From: Lachnospiraceae bacterium
GTDB taxonomy: Bacteria > Bacillota > Clostridia > Lachnospirales > Lachnospiraceae
Reading direction: 5' to 3'
Length of the DNA: 64,000 bases
Assembly (NCBI GenBank): GCA_003507655.1
Contig: DNUZ01000024.1
Location: 216,012-280,011 of the forward strand
This document shows, piece by piece, positions 16,952 through 25,685 of the stretch. The notes beneath the pieces were generated by a model. The model ran no database searches. It saw nothing but the letters and a program-made list of their open reading frames with translations, and was not told the DNA's origin. Numbering within the stretch: position 1 is the first letter of the stretch; each line of letters starts with the position of its first letter. A program made the position numbers and the translations under genes.

Positions 16952-17710
16952 ATGAATGCAGAAGATGTAATATTAGAAGTATCTCATCTGGAAAAATCTT
17001 TTGGCTCTCACGATGTGTTAAGAGATATCAGTTTTCAGGTGGCAAAAGGTGATGTGGTTTCCGTGATCGGAGCATCCGGTTCAGGAAAATCCACAATGCT
17101 CCGCTGTGTGAATCTGTTAGAGACACCAACCGGTGGAAGCATTTTATATCATGGGGAAGATATCACCGATCCAAAGATCAACGTGCCGGCATACCGTTCT
17201 AAGGTTGGCATGGTATTCCAGAGCTTTAATCTGTTTAACAACATGACAGTTTTAGAGAACTGTATGGTAGGTCAGATCAAGGTAGCTGGAAGAAAAAAAG
17301 AAGAAGCAGAAGAAAAAGCAATGGCATACTTAAAAAAGGTTGGCATGGACGCGTACATCAATGCAAAACCGCGTCAGCTTTCCGGTGGTCAGAAACAGCG
17401 TGTGGCAATTGCAAGGGCTTTGGCAATGGAGCCGGAAATCCTGCTTTTTGACGAACCGACTTCCGCATTAGACCCACAGATGGTCGGAGAAGTCTTAAAT
17501 ATCATGCGTCAGCTTGCGCAGGAAGGCCTTACGATGATCGTAGTCACACATGAGATGGCATTTGCAAGAGACATTTCAAGTCATGTGATCTTTATGTCAG
17601 ACGGCGTGATCGAAGAAGAAGGAACTGCAAAAGAAGTATTCTTAGAGCCAAAGAGCGAAAAGACCAAAGAGTTCTTAAGCAGATTCCGTGGAATTGAAGG
17701 CGAGGTATAA
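16952..17710 (+). CDS. Amino acid ABC transporter, ATP-binding protein
   Basis: The 252-residue ATPase is of the GlnQ/HisP class. It has Walker A GASGSGKS (about residues 38-45), the Q-loop [16 protein letters not shown], signature [15 protein letters not shown], Walker [12 protein letters not shown] and the H-loop VVTHEM. AGGAGG stands before the ATG, 12 bases after the permease stop. It energises the importer formed with the two upstream products, and a strong terminator follows. Confidence 0.95.
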   Translation: MNAEDVILEVSHLEKSFGSHDVLRDISFQVAKGDVVSVIGASGSGKSTMLRCVNLLETPTGGSILYHGEDITDPKINVPAYRSKVGMVFQSFNLFNNMTVLENCMVGQIKVAGRKKEEAEEKAMAYLKKVGMDAYINAKPRQLSGGQKQRVAIARALAMEPEILLFDEPTSALDPQMVGEVLNIMRQLAQEGLTMIVVTHEMAFARDISSHVIFMSDGVIEEEGTAKEVFLEPKSEKTKEFLSRFRGIEGEV

Positions 17711-17776
17711 TTGAATGTTTTTCCTCTTTCTGCTATACTTTGAGAAAGTATGGAGGAAGAGAAATCTCAACATAGA

Positions 17777-17822
17777 AAATTCCCTGTTCGGGTATAATAT
17801 GATACCGGAACAGGGAATTTTT
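17777..17822 (+). terminator. Rho-independent terminator of the ABC operon
   Basis: AAATTCCCTGTTC pairs with GAACAGGGAATTT, with an inner GGTAT/ATACC stem, followed by T residues. Confidence 0.88.
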
Positions 17823-17846
17823 ATGTTAAAATTTTTTATAAAAGAA

Positions 17847-17873
17847 TTAGCACTCACCTCTTGACAGTGCTAA
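17847..17873 (+). promoter_or_regulatory. CIRCE operator (HrcA site) upstream of clpB
   Basis: TTAGCACTC-N9-CAGTGCTAA, matching the CIRCE consensus TTAGCACTC-N9-GAGTGCTAA at 17 of 18 positions. The right arm begins inside the TTGACA -35 box, so HrcA binding would exclude polymerase. Confidence 0.9.
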
Positions 17874-17889
17874 CAAAAGGTGTTATACC
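17861..17889 (+). promoter_or_regulatory. Sigma-A promoter of clpB
   Basis: TTGACA (17861-17866), 17-base spacer, TATACC (17884-17889), overlapped by CIRCE. Confidence 0.7.
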
Positions 17890-17970
17890 TTATATTGTAA
17901 AGGAAAAATAGGTTTCAGACATTCTTATTTTTAGGAAATAGAATGTGACGATAGAAAGGGGCGTAGAAGT

Positions 17971-20556
17971 ATGAACATCCAGAAATTTACCCAGAAATCA
18001 GTAGAAGCGATCAACGATTGCGAGAAATTAGCATATGAATACGGAAATCAGGAAATCGAGCAGGAACATTTGATGGTTGCATTGATGCAGCAGGAAGATG
18101 GACTGATCCCGAAATTAATTGAGAAAATGGAGATCCAGAAACAGCATTTTGCAGATAATGCAAGACGAAAACTGGAAGCCAGAGTTAAAGTGTCCGGAGG
18201 ACAGGTTTATGTGGGACAGAATCTGAATAAAGTTCTGATCCATGCAGAAGATGAAGCAAAACAGATGGGCGATGAATATGTATCGGTAGAGCATCTGTTT
18301 TTAGCATTGATAAAATACCCGAATCAGGCAATGAAAGAACTGTTTAAGGAATATGGTATTACCAGAGAAAGATTTTTACAGAGTCTTTCTACCGTGCGTG
18401 GTAATCAGAGGGTAACTTCTGACAATCCCGAGGCAACATATGATACGCTTGAAAAATACGGCTATGACATGGTAGAGCGGGCAAAAGACCAGAAGCTGGA
18501 CCCTGTCATCGGAAGGGATACGGAAATCCGTAATGTTATTCGGATCCTGTCACGAAAGACGAAGAACAATCCGGTTTTGATCGGTGAACCGGGTGTCGGA
18601 AAAACAGCAGTAGTAGAAGGCTTAGCACAGAGGATCGTGCGTGGTGATGTGCCGGAAGGACTGAAGGATAAAAAATTGTTTGCACTGGATATGGGTGCAT
18701 TAGTAGCAGGTGCAAAATACCGTGGAGAATTTGAGGAACGTTTAAAAGCGGTATTAGACGAAGTAAAGCAGAGTGACGGTCAGATCATTCTCTTTATTGA
18801 TGAGCTGCATACCATCGTCGGAGCAGGAAAGACGGACGGTGCCATGGATGCAGGCAATATGTTAAAACCAATGCTTGCAAGAGGCGAGCTTCACTGCATC
18901 GGTGCAACAACGTTAGACGAATACCGTGAATATATTGAAAAAGATGCAGCTTTAGAGCGTCGTTTCCAGCCGGTACAGGTAGATGAGCCAACCGTAGAGG
19001 ATACGATTTCTATTTTAAGAGGTATTAAAGAACGCTACGAGGTATTCCACGGAGTTAAGATTACCGATGCCGCATTAGTCAGTGCAGCAGTCCTTTCGAA
19101 CCGCTATATTTCGGACCGTTTTTTACCGGATAAAGCAATTGACTTAGTTGATGAGGCATGTGCCCTGATCAAAACCGAATTAGATTCTATGCCAACCGAG
19201 TTAGATGAGTTGAACCGTAGGATTATGCAGCTTCAGATCGAAGAAACCGCATTGAAAAAAGAGGAAGATCATCTGAGCAAGGATCGTTTAGAGGCACTTC
19301 AAAAAGAATTAGCTGAATTAAACGATGAATTTGCAGCAAAGAAGGCACAGTGGGACAATGAGAAAAAGACCGTAGAAAAAGTACAGAAGCTGCGTGAGGA
19401 ATTAGAATCCCTGAAAAAAGAGATTGCACTTGCAAAACAGAACTACGATTTAGAGAAAGCAGCAGAACTTCAGTATGGCAGACTTCCGCAGTTAGAGAGT
19501 GAGCTTGCAGGGGAAGAAGAAAAAGTGAAAAAGGAAGATTTTTCACTGGTACACGAAAGTGTTACCGATGAAGAGATTGCAAGGATCATCTCCCGCTGGA
19601 CAGGAATTCCGGTAGCAAAACTGACGGAAAGTGAGCGAAACAAAACACTGCACTTAGATGAGGAACTTCATAAACGTGTCATCGGACAGGACGAGGGAGT
19701 TACAAAAGTAACCGAAGCGATCATCCGTTCCAAAGCAGGAATCAAAGATCCGACGAAACCGATCGGTTCCTTCCTGTTCCTTGGACCAACCGGTGTCGGA
19801 AAAACGGAGTTGGCAAAGAGTCTCGCAGCAAGCCTGTTTGATGATGAAAACAACATGGTAAGGATTGACATGAGCGAATACATGGAGAAATATTCCGTAT
19901 CACGTCTGATCGGAGCGCCTCCTGGATATGTCGGCTATGAAGAGGGCGGACAGTTAACCGAGGCAGTCCGTAGAAAACCATACTCCGTAGTGCTTTTTGA
20001 CGAGATTGAAAAGGCACATCCTGATGTATTCAACGTATTACTTCAGGTATTAGATGATGGCAGGATCACGGATTCACAGGGCAGGACCGTAGATTTTAAA
20101 AATACGATCCTGATCATGACTTCTAACATTGGCTCAGCACACCTGTTAGATGGTATTGATGAAAACGGCAACATCAGTAAAGATGCCGAAGAAGCCGTTA
20201 TGAATGAACTTCGTGCCGGATTCCGACCGGAATTTTTGAACCGTCTGGATGAGATCATCCTGTTTAAGCCATTGACAAAGAACAACATTGGAGAAATCAT
20301 CCATCTGTTAATGGAGGATCTGAACAGCCGTCTGGTAGACAAAGAAGTCCGTGTCGAGTTGTCAAAAGAAGCAGAAGCGTATGTGGTAGACCACGGATTT
20401 GATCCGGTTTATGGTGCAAGACCGATGAAACGTTATCTGCAAAAAACAGTTGAAACCGAGGCAGCAAAGCTGATTTTAGCGGATCGCGTTCGTGCAGGAG
20501 ACACCATCCTGATCGATGTGGAAAATGGAGCATTGACTGCAAAAGTGAAAGCATGA
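17971..20556 (+). CDS. clpB: ATP-dependent disaggregase ClpB
   Basis: The 861-residue Hsp100 protein rescues aggregated proteins with DnaK. It has the N-domain with two Clp_N repeats (about 1-145), first AAA+ Walker A GEPGVGKT at 205-212, the coiled-coil M-domain (about 405-530) that separates ClpB from ClpC/ClpA, second Walker A GPTGVGKT at 605-612, and the D2 small domain. No ClpP-docking IGF loop is seen, as expected for a disaggregase. AAGGGG precedes the ATG. A CIRCE element overlaps the promoter, which indicates HrcA control. Confidence 0.96.
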   Translation: MNIQKFTQKSVEAINDCEKLAYEYGNQEIEQEHLMVALMQQEDGLIPKLIEKMEIQKQHFADNARRKLEARVKVSGGQVYVGQNLNKVLIHAEDEAKQMGDEYVSVEHLFLALIKYPNQAMKELFKEYGITRERFLQSLSTVRGNQRVTSDNPEATYDTLEKYGYDMVERAKDQKLDPVIGRDTEIRNVIRILSRKTKNNPVLIGEPGVGKTAVVEGLAQRIVRGDVPEGLKDKKLFALDMGALVAGAKYRGEFEERLKAVLDEVKQSDGQIILFIDELHTIVGAGKTDGAMDAGNMLKPMLARGELHCIGATTLDEYREYIEKDAALERRFQPVQVDEPTVEDTISILRGIKERYEVFHGVKITDAALVSAAVLSNRYISDRFLPDKAIDLVDEACALIKTELDSMPTELDELNRRIMQLQIEETALKKEEDHLSKDRLEALQKELAELNDEFAAKKAQWDNEKKTVEKVQKLREELESLKKEIALAKQNYDLEKAAELQYGRLPQLESELAGEEEKVKKEDFSLVHESVTDEEIARIISRWTGIPVAKLTESERNKTLHLDEELHKRVIGQDEGVTKVTEAIIRSKAGIKDPTKPIGSFLFLGPTGVGKTELAKSLAASLFDDENNMVRIDMSEYMEKYSVSRLIGAPPGYVGYEEGGQLTEAVRRKPYSVVLFDEIEKAHPDVFNVLLQVLDDGRITDSQGRTVDFKNTILIMTSNIGSAHLLDGIDENGNISKDAEEAVMNELRAGFRPEFLNRLDEIILFKPLTKNNIGEIIHLLMEDLNSRLVDKEVRVELSKEAEAYVVDHGFDPVYGARPMKRYLQKTVETEAAKLILADRVRAGDTILIDVENGALTAKVKA

Positions 20557-20580
20557 TCCATGGATCAGCGAGCAACGGAA

Positions 20581-20603
20581 TTATGAGTGAGCGATACTCA
20601 TAA
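20581..20603. repeat. TTATGAGT/ACTCATAA hairpin behind clpB, related to the GTGAG-CTCAC repeats
   Basis: A perfect 8-bp stem with a 7-base GAGCGAT loop lies 25 bases after the clpB stop. The internal GTGAG..ACTCA resembles copies 1-4 of the small palindrome. Confidence 0.45.
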
Positions 20604-20631
20604 TAGAATCAAACTTTAGAATATTATTAAC

Positions 20632-20672
20632 AGGAGGCACTTCTTTTCTGGTTTGGAAGAGAAGCGCCTCCT
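20632..20672 (+). terminator. Terminator hairpin after clpB
   Basis: AGGAGGC..CTTC..TTC pairs with GAA..GAAG..GCCTCCT over about 16 positions. The T run after it is weak (ATAAATTT). Confidence 0.6.
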
Positions 20673-20705
20673 ATAAATTTGTCAGAAAAAAGTTGATAAA
20701 AGTCC

Positions 20706-20732
20706 TTGACAAGTGGAAATTTTTTCTATAAT
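20706..20732 (+). promoter_or_regulatory. Promoter of the sulfhydrylase-Rrf2 operon
   Basis: TTGACA (20706-20711), 15-base spacer, TATAAT (20727-20732). A perfect palindrome follows the -10 box at once. Confidence 0.65.
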
Positions 20733-20741
20733 ATAACACCA

Positions 20742-20756
20742 ACCTACTTGGTAGGT
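20742..20756. promoter_or_regulatory. Probable Rrf2 operator
   Basis: ACCTAC-TTG-GTAGGT is a perfect 6-bp inverted repeat that starts 9 bases after the -10 box, over the transcription start. The Rrf2 regulator encoded as the second gene of the operon is the obvious candidate to bind it. Confidence 0.65.
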
Positions 20757-20805
20757 ATGTAAAAGAAAAAGCAAATAAATCTTAAGAAAGAACGAGGTAA
20801 AGAAG

Positions 20806-22086
20806 ATGAGTAATTATAAATTTGAAACATTGCAGCTTCATGTAGGACAGGAAAAAGCAGATCCGGTAACAGATGCAAGAGCCGTACCGATCTATGCAAC
20901 CACTTCTTATGTATTCCACAATTCCCAGCATGCAGCAGACCGCTTCGGACTGCGTGATGCAGGAAACATCTATGGTCGTCTGACAAATTCCACACAGGAT
21001 GTATTTGAACAGAGAATTGCAGCATTAGAGGGTGGAGTTGCAGCATTAGCAGTTGCATCAGGAGCAGCAGCCATTACTTATGCGATTGAGGCATTAGCAC
21101 AGGCAGGAGATCACATTGTTGCACAGAAAACAGTTTACGGCGGAACATTTAACCTGTTAGAGCATACATTAGTACAGTTTGGAATAGAGACAACATTTGT
21201 CAATGCCCACGACCTCAAAGAGTTAGAAGCAGCTATTTTACCAAATACGAAAGCAGTTTACTTAGAGACACTTGGAAATCCAAACAGTGACATTCCGGAT
21301 ATTGATGCGATCGCAGAGATTGCACATAAACACGGCATTCCGGTTGTAGTAGACAATACTTTTGGTACTCCATATCTGATCCGTCCGATCGAGCATGGTG
21401 CAGATATTGTCGTACATTCTGCAACAAAATTTATCGGAGGCCACGGTACAACTCTTGGAGGAGTCATTGTAGATTCCGGAAAATTTGACTGGAAAGCAAG
21501 TGGAAAATATGCACCGATCGCAGCACCAAACCCAAGTTATCATGGAGTATCTTTTGTAGATGCTGCCGGTCCTGCTGCATTTGTAACATATATCCGTGCC
21601 ATCCTGCTTCGTGACCAGGGAGCAGCAATGTCACCGTTTGCGGCATTTTTACTGTTACAGGGAACAGAGACACTTTCTCTTCGATTAGAGAGACATGCCG
21701 AGAATACCAAAAAAGTCATTGAATATCTTCGTAAGCATCCGAAAGTTGCAAAAGTAAACCATCCATCCCTCCCGGATCATCCGGATCACGCACTCTATGA
21801 GCGGTATTTCCCAAATGGTGGCGGCAGCATTTTTACATTTGAGATCAAAGGTGGTCAGGAAGAGGCATACCGCTTTATTGATAACCTTGAGATTTTCTCG
21901 CTGCTTGCAAATGTAGCAGATGTAAAATCATTGGTGATCCATCCGGCAACTACCACACATTCCCAGTTGTCAGAAGAAGAACTTGCAGATCAGGGAATTA
22001 CACCATCTACCATCCGTCTTTCCATTGGAACAGAGCATATTGACGATATTATCGCAGATCTTGAAAAAGGATTTGCAGCAGTTTAA
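20806..22086 (+). CDS. metY: O-acetylhomoserine aminocarboxypropyltransferase / cysteine synthase family protein
   Basis: The 426-residue PLP enzyme makes homocysteine from O-acetylhomoserine and sulfide. Landmarks are the QLHVGQEKADP start, YGRLTNSTQDVFEQRIAALEGG, the aldimine lysine K208 in HSATKFIGGHG, and the C-terminal SLIHPATTTHSQL-like segment (KSLVIHPATTTHSQLSEEE). The length matches MetY rather than the shorter MetB/MetC. GAGGTAAAG lies before the ATG. It is followed by an Rrf2 regulator in the same operon, and a palindrome at the promoter suggests regulation by sulfur or cysteine status. Confidence 0.93.
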   Translation: MSNYKFETLQLHVGQEKADPVTDARAVPIYATTSYVFHNSQHAADRFGLRDAGNIYGRLTNSTQDVFEQRIAALEGGVAALAVASGAAAITYAIEALAQAGDHIVAQKTVYGGTFNLLEHTLVQFGIETTFVNAHDLKELEAAILPNTKAVYLETLGNPNSDIPDIDAIAEIAHKHGIPVVVDNTFGTPYLIRPIEHGADIVVHSATKFIGGHGTTLGGVIVDSGKFDWKASGKYAPIAAPNPSYHGVSFVDAAGPAAFVTYIRAILLRDQGAAMSPFAAFLLLQGTETLSLRLERHAENTKKVIEYLRKHPKVAKVNHPSLPDHPDHALYERYFPNGGGSIFTFEIKGGQEEAYRFIDNLEIFSLLANVADVKSLVIHPATTTHSQLSEEELADQGITPSTIRLSIGTEHIDDIIADLEKGFAAV

Positions 22087-22111
22087 AAAATAGGAAAGGG
22101 AAGGGAAAAGA

Positions 22112-22519
22112 ATGATTTCGACACGCGGACGATATTCCATCCGTATTCTTTTAGACCTTGCCGAGCATGGTAACGGTGAATTTATCCCGATGAAAGAAGT
22201 GGCGGCCCGTCAGGGGATTTCCCTAAAATATATCGAGCGGATGATGCCGGTACTGAAAACAGGCGGGCTGGTAGACAGCCTGCACGGCATTGGCGGTGGA
22301 TATCGGTTGACAAAAGAGCCATCCGAGGTGACTTTGTGGGATATTTTAATTCTTGCAGAAGGAGATTTAGCACCGGTGTCCTGTCTGCAGGAAAATGCGG
22401 CTGTATGTGAACGGGCGGCAGCATGCAGGACTTTGCCGGTATGGGAAGATTATTATAAACTGACGAAAGATTATTTTCGTGGTATTACGTTAGAGGATCT
22501 GATGAGGCAGCAGCGTTGA
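22112..22519 (+). CDS. Rrf2 family transcriptional regulator
   Basis: The 135-residue protein has the Rrf2 winged helix-turn-helix (STRGRYSIRILLDLAEHG, QGISLKYIERMMPVLKTGGLV, GGGYRLTKEPSEVTLWDIL). Three cysteines in CLQENAAVCERAAAC lie at the site where IscR/NsrR-type members bind an Fe-S cluster. Cysteine-metabolism regulators (CymR) also belong to this family. Linkage to metY and the palindrome upstream suggest autoregulated control of sulfur assimilation. A short AGGCAGC/GCTGCCT hairpin spans its stop codon. Confidence 0.9.
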   Translation: MISTRGRYSIRILLDLAEHGNGEFIPMKEVAARQGISLKYIERMMPVLKTGGLVDSLHGIGGGYRLTKEPSEVTLWDILILAEGDLAPVSCLQENAAVCERAAACRTLPVWEDYYKLTKDYFRGITLEDLMRQQR

Positions 22520-22607
22520 GCGGCTGCCTTAAAATATAGGAAAATGTCAGTATGGTGATTTAGATATCAGGGTTAAAATATTGGGATTTATTTCTGGTGG
22601 AATTAAT

Positions 22608-22760
22608 AGAGGCACAAATGAAATATTCCAAGTTTCCTTGTGCAGAACATTCCGACGAACCTCTGAAAGCAGAAATCGTGTTCGCCAGTGGGCTTCACGA
22701 TTTCTTGAGTTTCATCTCCATTGCACAAAAAGAAACTTTCCATATTTCATTTGTGCGTCT
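22608..22760. repeat. Structured intergenic repeat, family 1, copy B
   Basis: The outer stem pairs 22608-22626 with 22742-22760 (18 of 19 positions) but its sequence is unrelated to that of copy A. The 115-base core keeps AGTTTCCTTGTGC, ACATTCCGACGAACCTC, GTGTTCGCCAGTGGGCTTCACG and GAGTTTCATCTCCATTGCAC. The inner stem is GAAATCGTG/CACGATTTC against GGAAGCGTG/CACGCTTCC in copy A, so two pairs are exchanged with pairing kept. Frames crossing it are not credible genes. Confidence 0.75.
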
Positions 22761-22965
22761 CTGTGGTAGACTTCTCAAAAAATTCAATAGAACAATTCAA
22801 AACAAAAATGATTTGATTCAACAAACAGATTCAGAAGTATTCACCAATATTAAAATCTAAAAGAGGGAGAGTGGGCATCTGCCTGAAAATCCAATTCCAC
22901 CTGAATTTCAAAAAATAAAATAGCACAAAAATAAATGCAACATTTTCGCCATGCCGGGACTCTGA
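22761..22965. other. Gap before the ECF sigma gene
   Basis: The sequence is AT-rich, with stops in all frames. No RNA gene or clear ORF is seen. It holds only the approach to the TATAAT at 22966-22971. Confidence 0.5.
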
Positions 22966-22979
22966 TATAATGAGTGCAA

Positions 22980-22997
22980 GTGAGTAGGTATGCTCAC
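22980..22997. repeat. Short GTGAG-CTCAC type palindrome, copy 4
   Basis: GTGAG-TAGGTATG-CTCAC, directly after TATAATGAGTGCAAG. It lies in the expected 5' untranslated region of the ECF sigma operon, 21 bases before the start codon. Confidence 0.5.
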
Positions 22998-23018
22998 AGA
23001 GCACAGGAGGAGGGACCT

Positions 23019-23495
23019 ATGGAAGAATTCATCCGTTGTTATGAAGAGATTTATCCCCGGATGTATAAAACAGCATATTATTATCTGAAAAATGCTGAAG
23101 AGGCAAAAGATGCGGTACAGGATGCGTCACTGATCTCCTATGAAAAATGGGGGCAGTTGCGGGAAAAAGAAAAGTATGCGGCATGGATGATGCAAATCCT
23201 TGTGAATCGTTGCAAAAGGCGAATGCGGACATGGTTTCGTAAAGAGGATGATATCGAAGATATTTTGAGCAATCGGAGCGAAGAAACATCAAAAGAAACA
23301 GATTTTGCGATGCAGGCTGCCGTAAAAGAAGTATTTTGGGAATTAAAAGATGAGGAAAGGCTGATCGTGGCGTTGTCTGTTTTTGGTGGATATACCGGTG
23401 AAGAGATTGCTGGTATTTTAGAAAAAAATCCAAGCACCATCCGTTCTAAATACCGCAGGGCATTGAAAAAAATGAGAGAGAAGCTGGAGGGATGA
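23019..23495 (+). CDS. ECF-type RNA polymerase sigma factor
   Basis: The 158-residue protein has region 2 (YEEIYPRMYKTAYYYLKNAEEAKDAVQDASLISYEKW) and region 4 (LKDEERLIVALSVFGGYTGEEIAGILEKNPSTIRSKYRRALKKM) of a compact ECF sigma factor and nothing else. The frame is open upstream from 22974, but AGGAGGAGGG places the start at the ATG at 23019. It is coupled to the next gene, a membrane protein whose first 60 residues probably hold it inactive, which is the usual sigma/anti-sigma arrangement. Confidence 0.9.
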   Translation: MEEFIRCYEEIYPRMYKTAYYYLKNAEEAKDAVQDASLISYEKWGQLREKEKYAAWMMQILVNRCKRRMRTWFRKEDDIEDILSNRSEETSKETDFAMQAAVKEVFWELKDEERLIVALSVFGGYTGEEIAGILEKNPSTIRSKYRRALKKMREKLEG

Positions 23496-23497
23496 GA

Positions 23498-25597
23498 ATG
23501 GAACATAAAAAAAGCAATCATTCATGGGATGAAGAAGAAATAAAAAAATACTTAGAACAGTCAGCAGAGGCAGAGGAGATCCCGCCGGAGTTAGAGACAG
23601 AGAATATGCGGAAATATATAAAAACGCAAACGACCGGTGAGCAGCAAAAGAAACATAAAAATATAACTGGAAACATCAAACACTGGTATCCTGCTGTAAC
23701 CGCAGCATGTCTATGTATCATCCTGCTCGCAGGAGTTAGTGGGATCACAAGAAAAGCGGGAACAGATCAGCAGACATATGGTACGAAGTCACAGACGAAG
23801 GACACGGCTGCTCATACAACCTATCATAACATATATCAGCAGTTTTCCGAACTTTGGCAGGGAGAATATGTACAGGGAGAGGTACAGGAATATGCCATCG
23901 GAACGCTGGATACAGCCGATATGGCAAGAACGACAGCGGGTAACGAAGAAAGTTCAGATGCTGTTCGGAGTGAGACAAAAAAAGAAAGCAGTGATCAGAC
24001 AGAGCATGGAGTTACTAATACACAGGAAAAAAATGTGGATGAAGGAGATGTTATAAAAAACGATGGAAGATACCTCTATCAGGTGATTTCAGAAGAAACG
24101 AAGACTGGCACCTCGGGGAATTATGCCATTCAGATCACAGATACCCAAAACGGATTGAAGCGAAAGAGCAAGATTCGTGGCTTTGAAAGTATTTCTGATT
24201 TTTATATATGGAAAGACCGGCTGATCGTCATAGAATCCTGTGAATTAAATAACAGTGACACCAGTACGACAGAAGATATTGCTTTGTTAAATAAACAGAT
24301 GTATACAGGAACTGCTTATTGTAAGATTCATATCTATGATACGAAGAATCGCAACAAACCAAAGAAAATCCATACTTTTACGGTAAAAGGCAGCTATGAG
24401 GATTCCAGAATTTCCGATGGATATTTCTACTTTTTTGCGCAGAACATCACGCAGAAACCGGATAAAGAGGAGAATTATGAGGAGTATATCCCGGTGGTAG
24501 ATGGAAAATTGTTGAGTGAAAAAGATATTTTTCTGCCGGAGGACTGTTTAAGCACTTCCTATCTGGTCATGGCATCAATTGATCTAAAAAAGCCGGAGAA
24601 GTTTCAAGATACCAAGGCAGTAGTGACCGGGGCAGAGCTATTTTATGTAAGTGAAAAAAATATCTATGTGACAGACAGCAGTTATCCGGACTGGGAAGAA
24701 GCAGGAACGCAGAGCGACAGTACGAAGATCAGCAGGATTTCTTATCGGGATGGAAAAATGAAATTAGAGGCATCCGGAAGTGTTGAAGGAGTTTTGACGG
24801 ATGATATGGCAATGAGTGAATATCAGGGAAATCTTCGGATCGCAACCACAAAGACGGCATACGGGATCGAGAAAGTGACGGACGATATCGATGGAGAGAT
24901 CATCGGATATGATACGCAGGAAAGCACAACGTATAACCAGCTTTATATTTTAGGAAAAAATCTGAAGATCAAAGGAAAAATAGAGAATCTCGCAAAAGGT
25001 GAAGAGATTTATGCAGTCCGTTTTTTGGGAAATACCGGATATGTGGTGACATTTCGACAAACAGATCCGCTTTTTTCCATAGACTTGTCTGATCCGAAGA
25101 AACCGAAGGTTTTAGGAAAATTGAAGATCAGTGGTTTTTCCGAATATCTGCATGGATACGGCGAAGGAATGCTGTTAGGACTTGGAATGGAAGCGGATGA
25201 AAAAGATGGAGCGATAGAAGGAATGAAACTGTCCATGTTTGATATTTCAGATCCTTCCGATGTAAAAGAAACGGCAAAAGAAGATCTGACAGAGTATGGC
25301 TACGCAGAAGCACTTTATAATTATAAAGAGGTCTTAGCGGATCAGGAAAAAAATCTGATAGGCTTTTTAGCAAGCGGATATGACAAAACCGATAAATACC
25401 GCTGTGACTATCTGCTGTATTCTTATGAGAACGGAAAGTTTGTACAGCGGATGAAGATGGACTGCAAGGAAAAGGGAAATGTGGTCGGCTATATTCGCGG
25501 AACCTATATCGGAGATAGTTTTTATCTGTTATACGAAGACGGAATGGTACAAAAATATAGTCTGGATAATGGAGAGTTGGCAGAGACGTTAGAATGA
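23498..25597 (+). CDS. Membrane-anchored beta-propeller protein, likely anti-sigma factor
   Basis: The 699-residue product has a short acidic cytoplasmic part (about 1-58), one membrane span (about 66-86, WYPAVTAACLCIILLAGV) and a large external region. From about residue 175 (NVDEGDVIKNDGRYLYQV) this matches the Beta_propel secreted family (PF09826 type), with repeated YDTKNRNKP, IDLKKPEKF and SLDLSDPKKPK strands. The position directly after the sigma gene and the topology suggest an anti-sigma factor whose sensor is the propeller; this is inference. Overlap at ATGA (23492) offers an earlier start, but GGAGGG fits the ATG at 23498 better. Confidence 0.8.
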   Translation: MEHKKSNHSWDEEEIKKYLEQSAEAEEIPPELETENMRKYIKTQTTGEQQKKHKNITGNIKHWYPAVTAACLCIILLAGVSGITRKAGTDQQTYGTKSQTKDTAAHTTYHNIYQQFSELWQGEYVQGEVQEYAIGTLDTADMARTTAGNEESSDAVRSETKKESSDQTEHGVTNTQEKNVDEGDVIKNDGRYLYQVISEETKTGTSGNYAIQITDTQNGLKRKSKIRGFESISDFYIWKDRLIVIESCELNNSDTSTTEDIALLNKQMYTGTAYCKIHIYDTKNRNKPKKIHTFTVKGSYEDSRISDGYFYFFAQNITQKPDKEENYEEYIPVVDGKLLSEKDIFLPEDCLSTSYLVMASIDLKKPEKFQDTKAVVTGAELFYVSEKNIYVTDSSYPDWEEAGTQSDSTKISRISYRDGKMKLEASGSVEGVLTDDMAMSEYQGNLRIATTKTAYGIEKVTDDIDGEIIGYDTQESTTYNQLYILGKNLKIKGKIENLAKGEEIYAVRFLGNTGYVVTFRQTDPLFSIDLSDPKKPKVLGKLKISGFSEYLHGYGEGMLLGLGMEADEKDGAIEGMKLSMFDISDPSDVKETAKEDLTEYGYAEALYNYKEVLADQEKNLIGFLASGYDKTDKYRCDYLLYSYENGKFVQRMKMDCKEKGNVVGYIRGTYIGDSFYLLYEDGMVQKYSLDNGELAETLE

Positions 25598-25617
25598 TCA
25601 GAATAGAATAAAAAAAT

Positions 25618-25658
25618 ATCCCCGAAAATTCTTTATAATCAAAGGAAAATTCGGGGAT
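25618..25658. terminator. Bidirectional terminator between convergent genes
   Basis: ATCCCCGAAAATT pairs with AATTTTC..GGGGAT-type arms, with A and T runs on both sides. It serves the beta-propeller gene (+) and the PFK gene (-). Confidence 0.8.
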
Positions 25659-25685
25659 GTTCGTTTATGGCATATTCTCTGCCGT

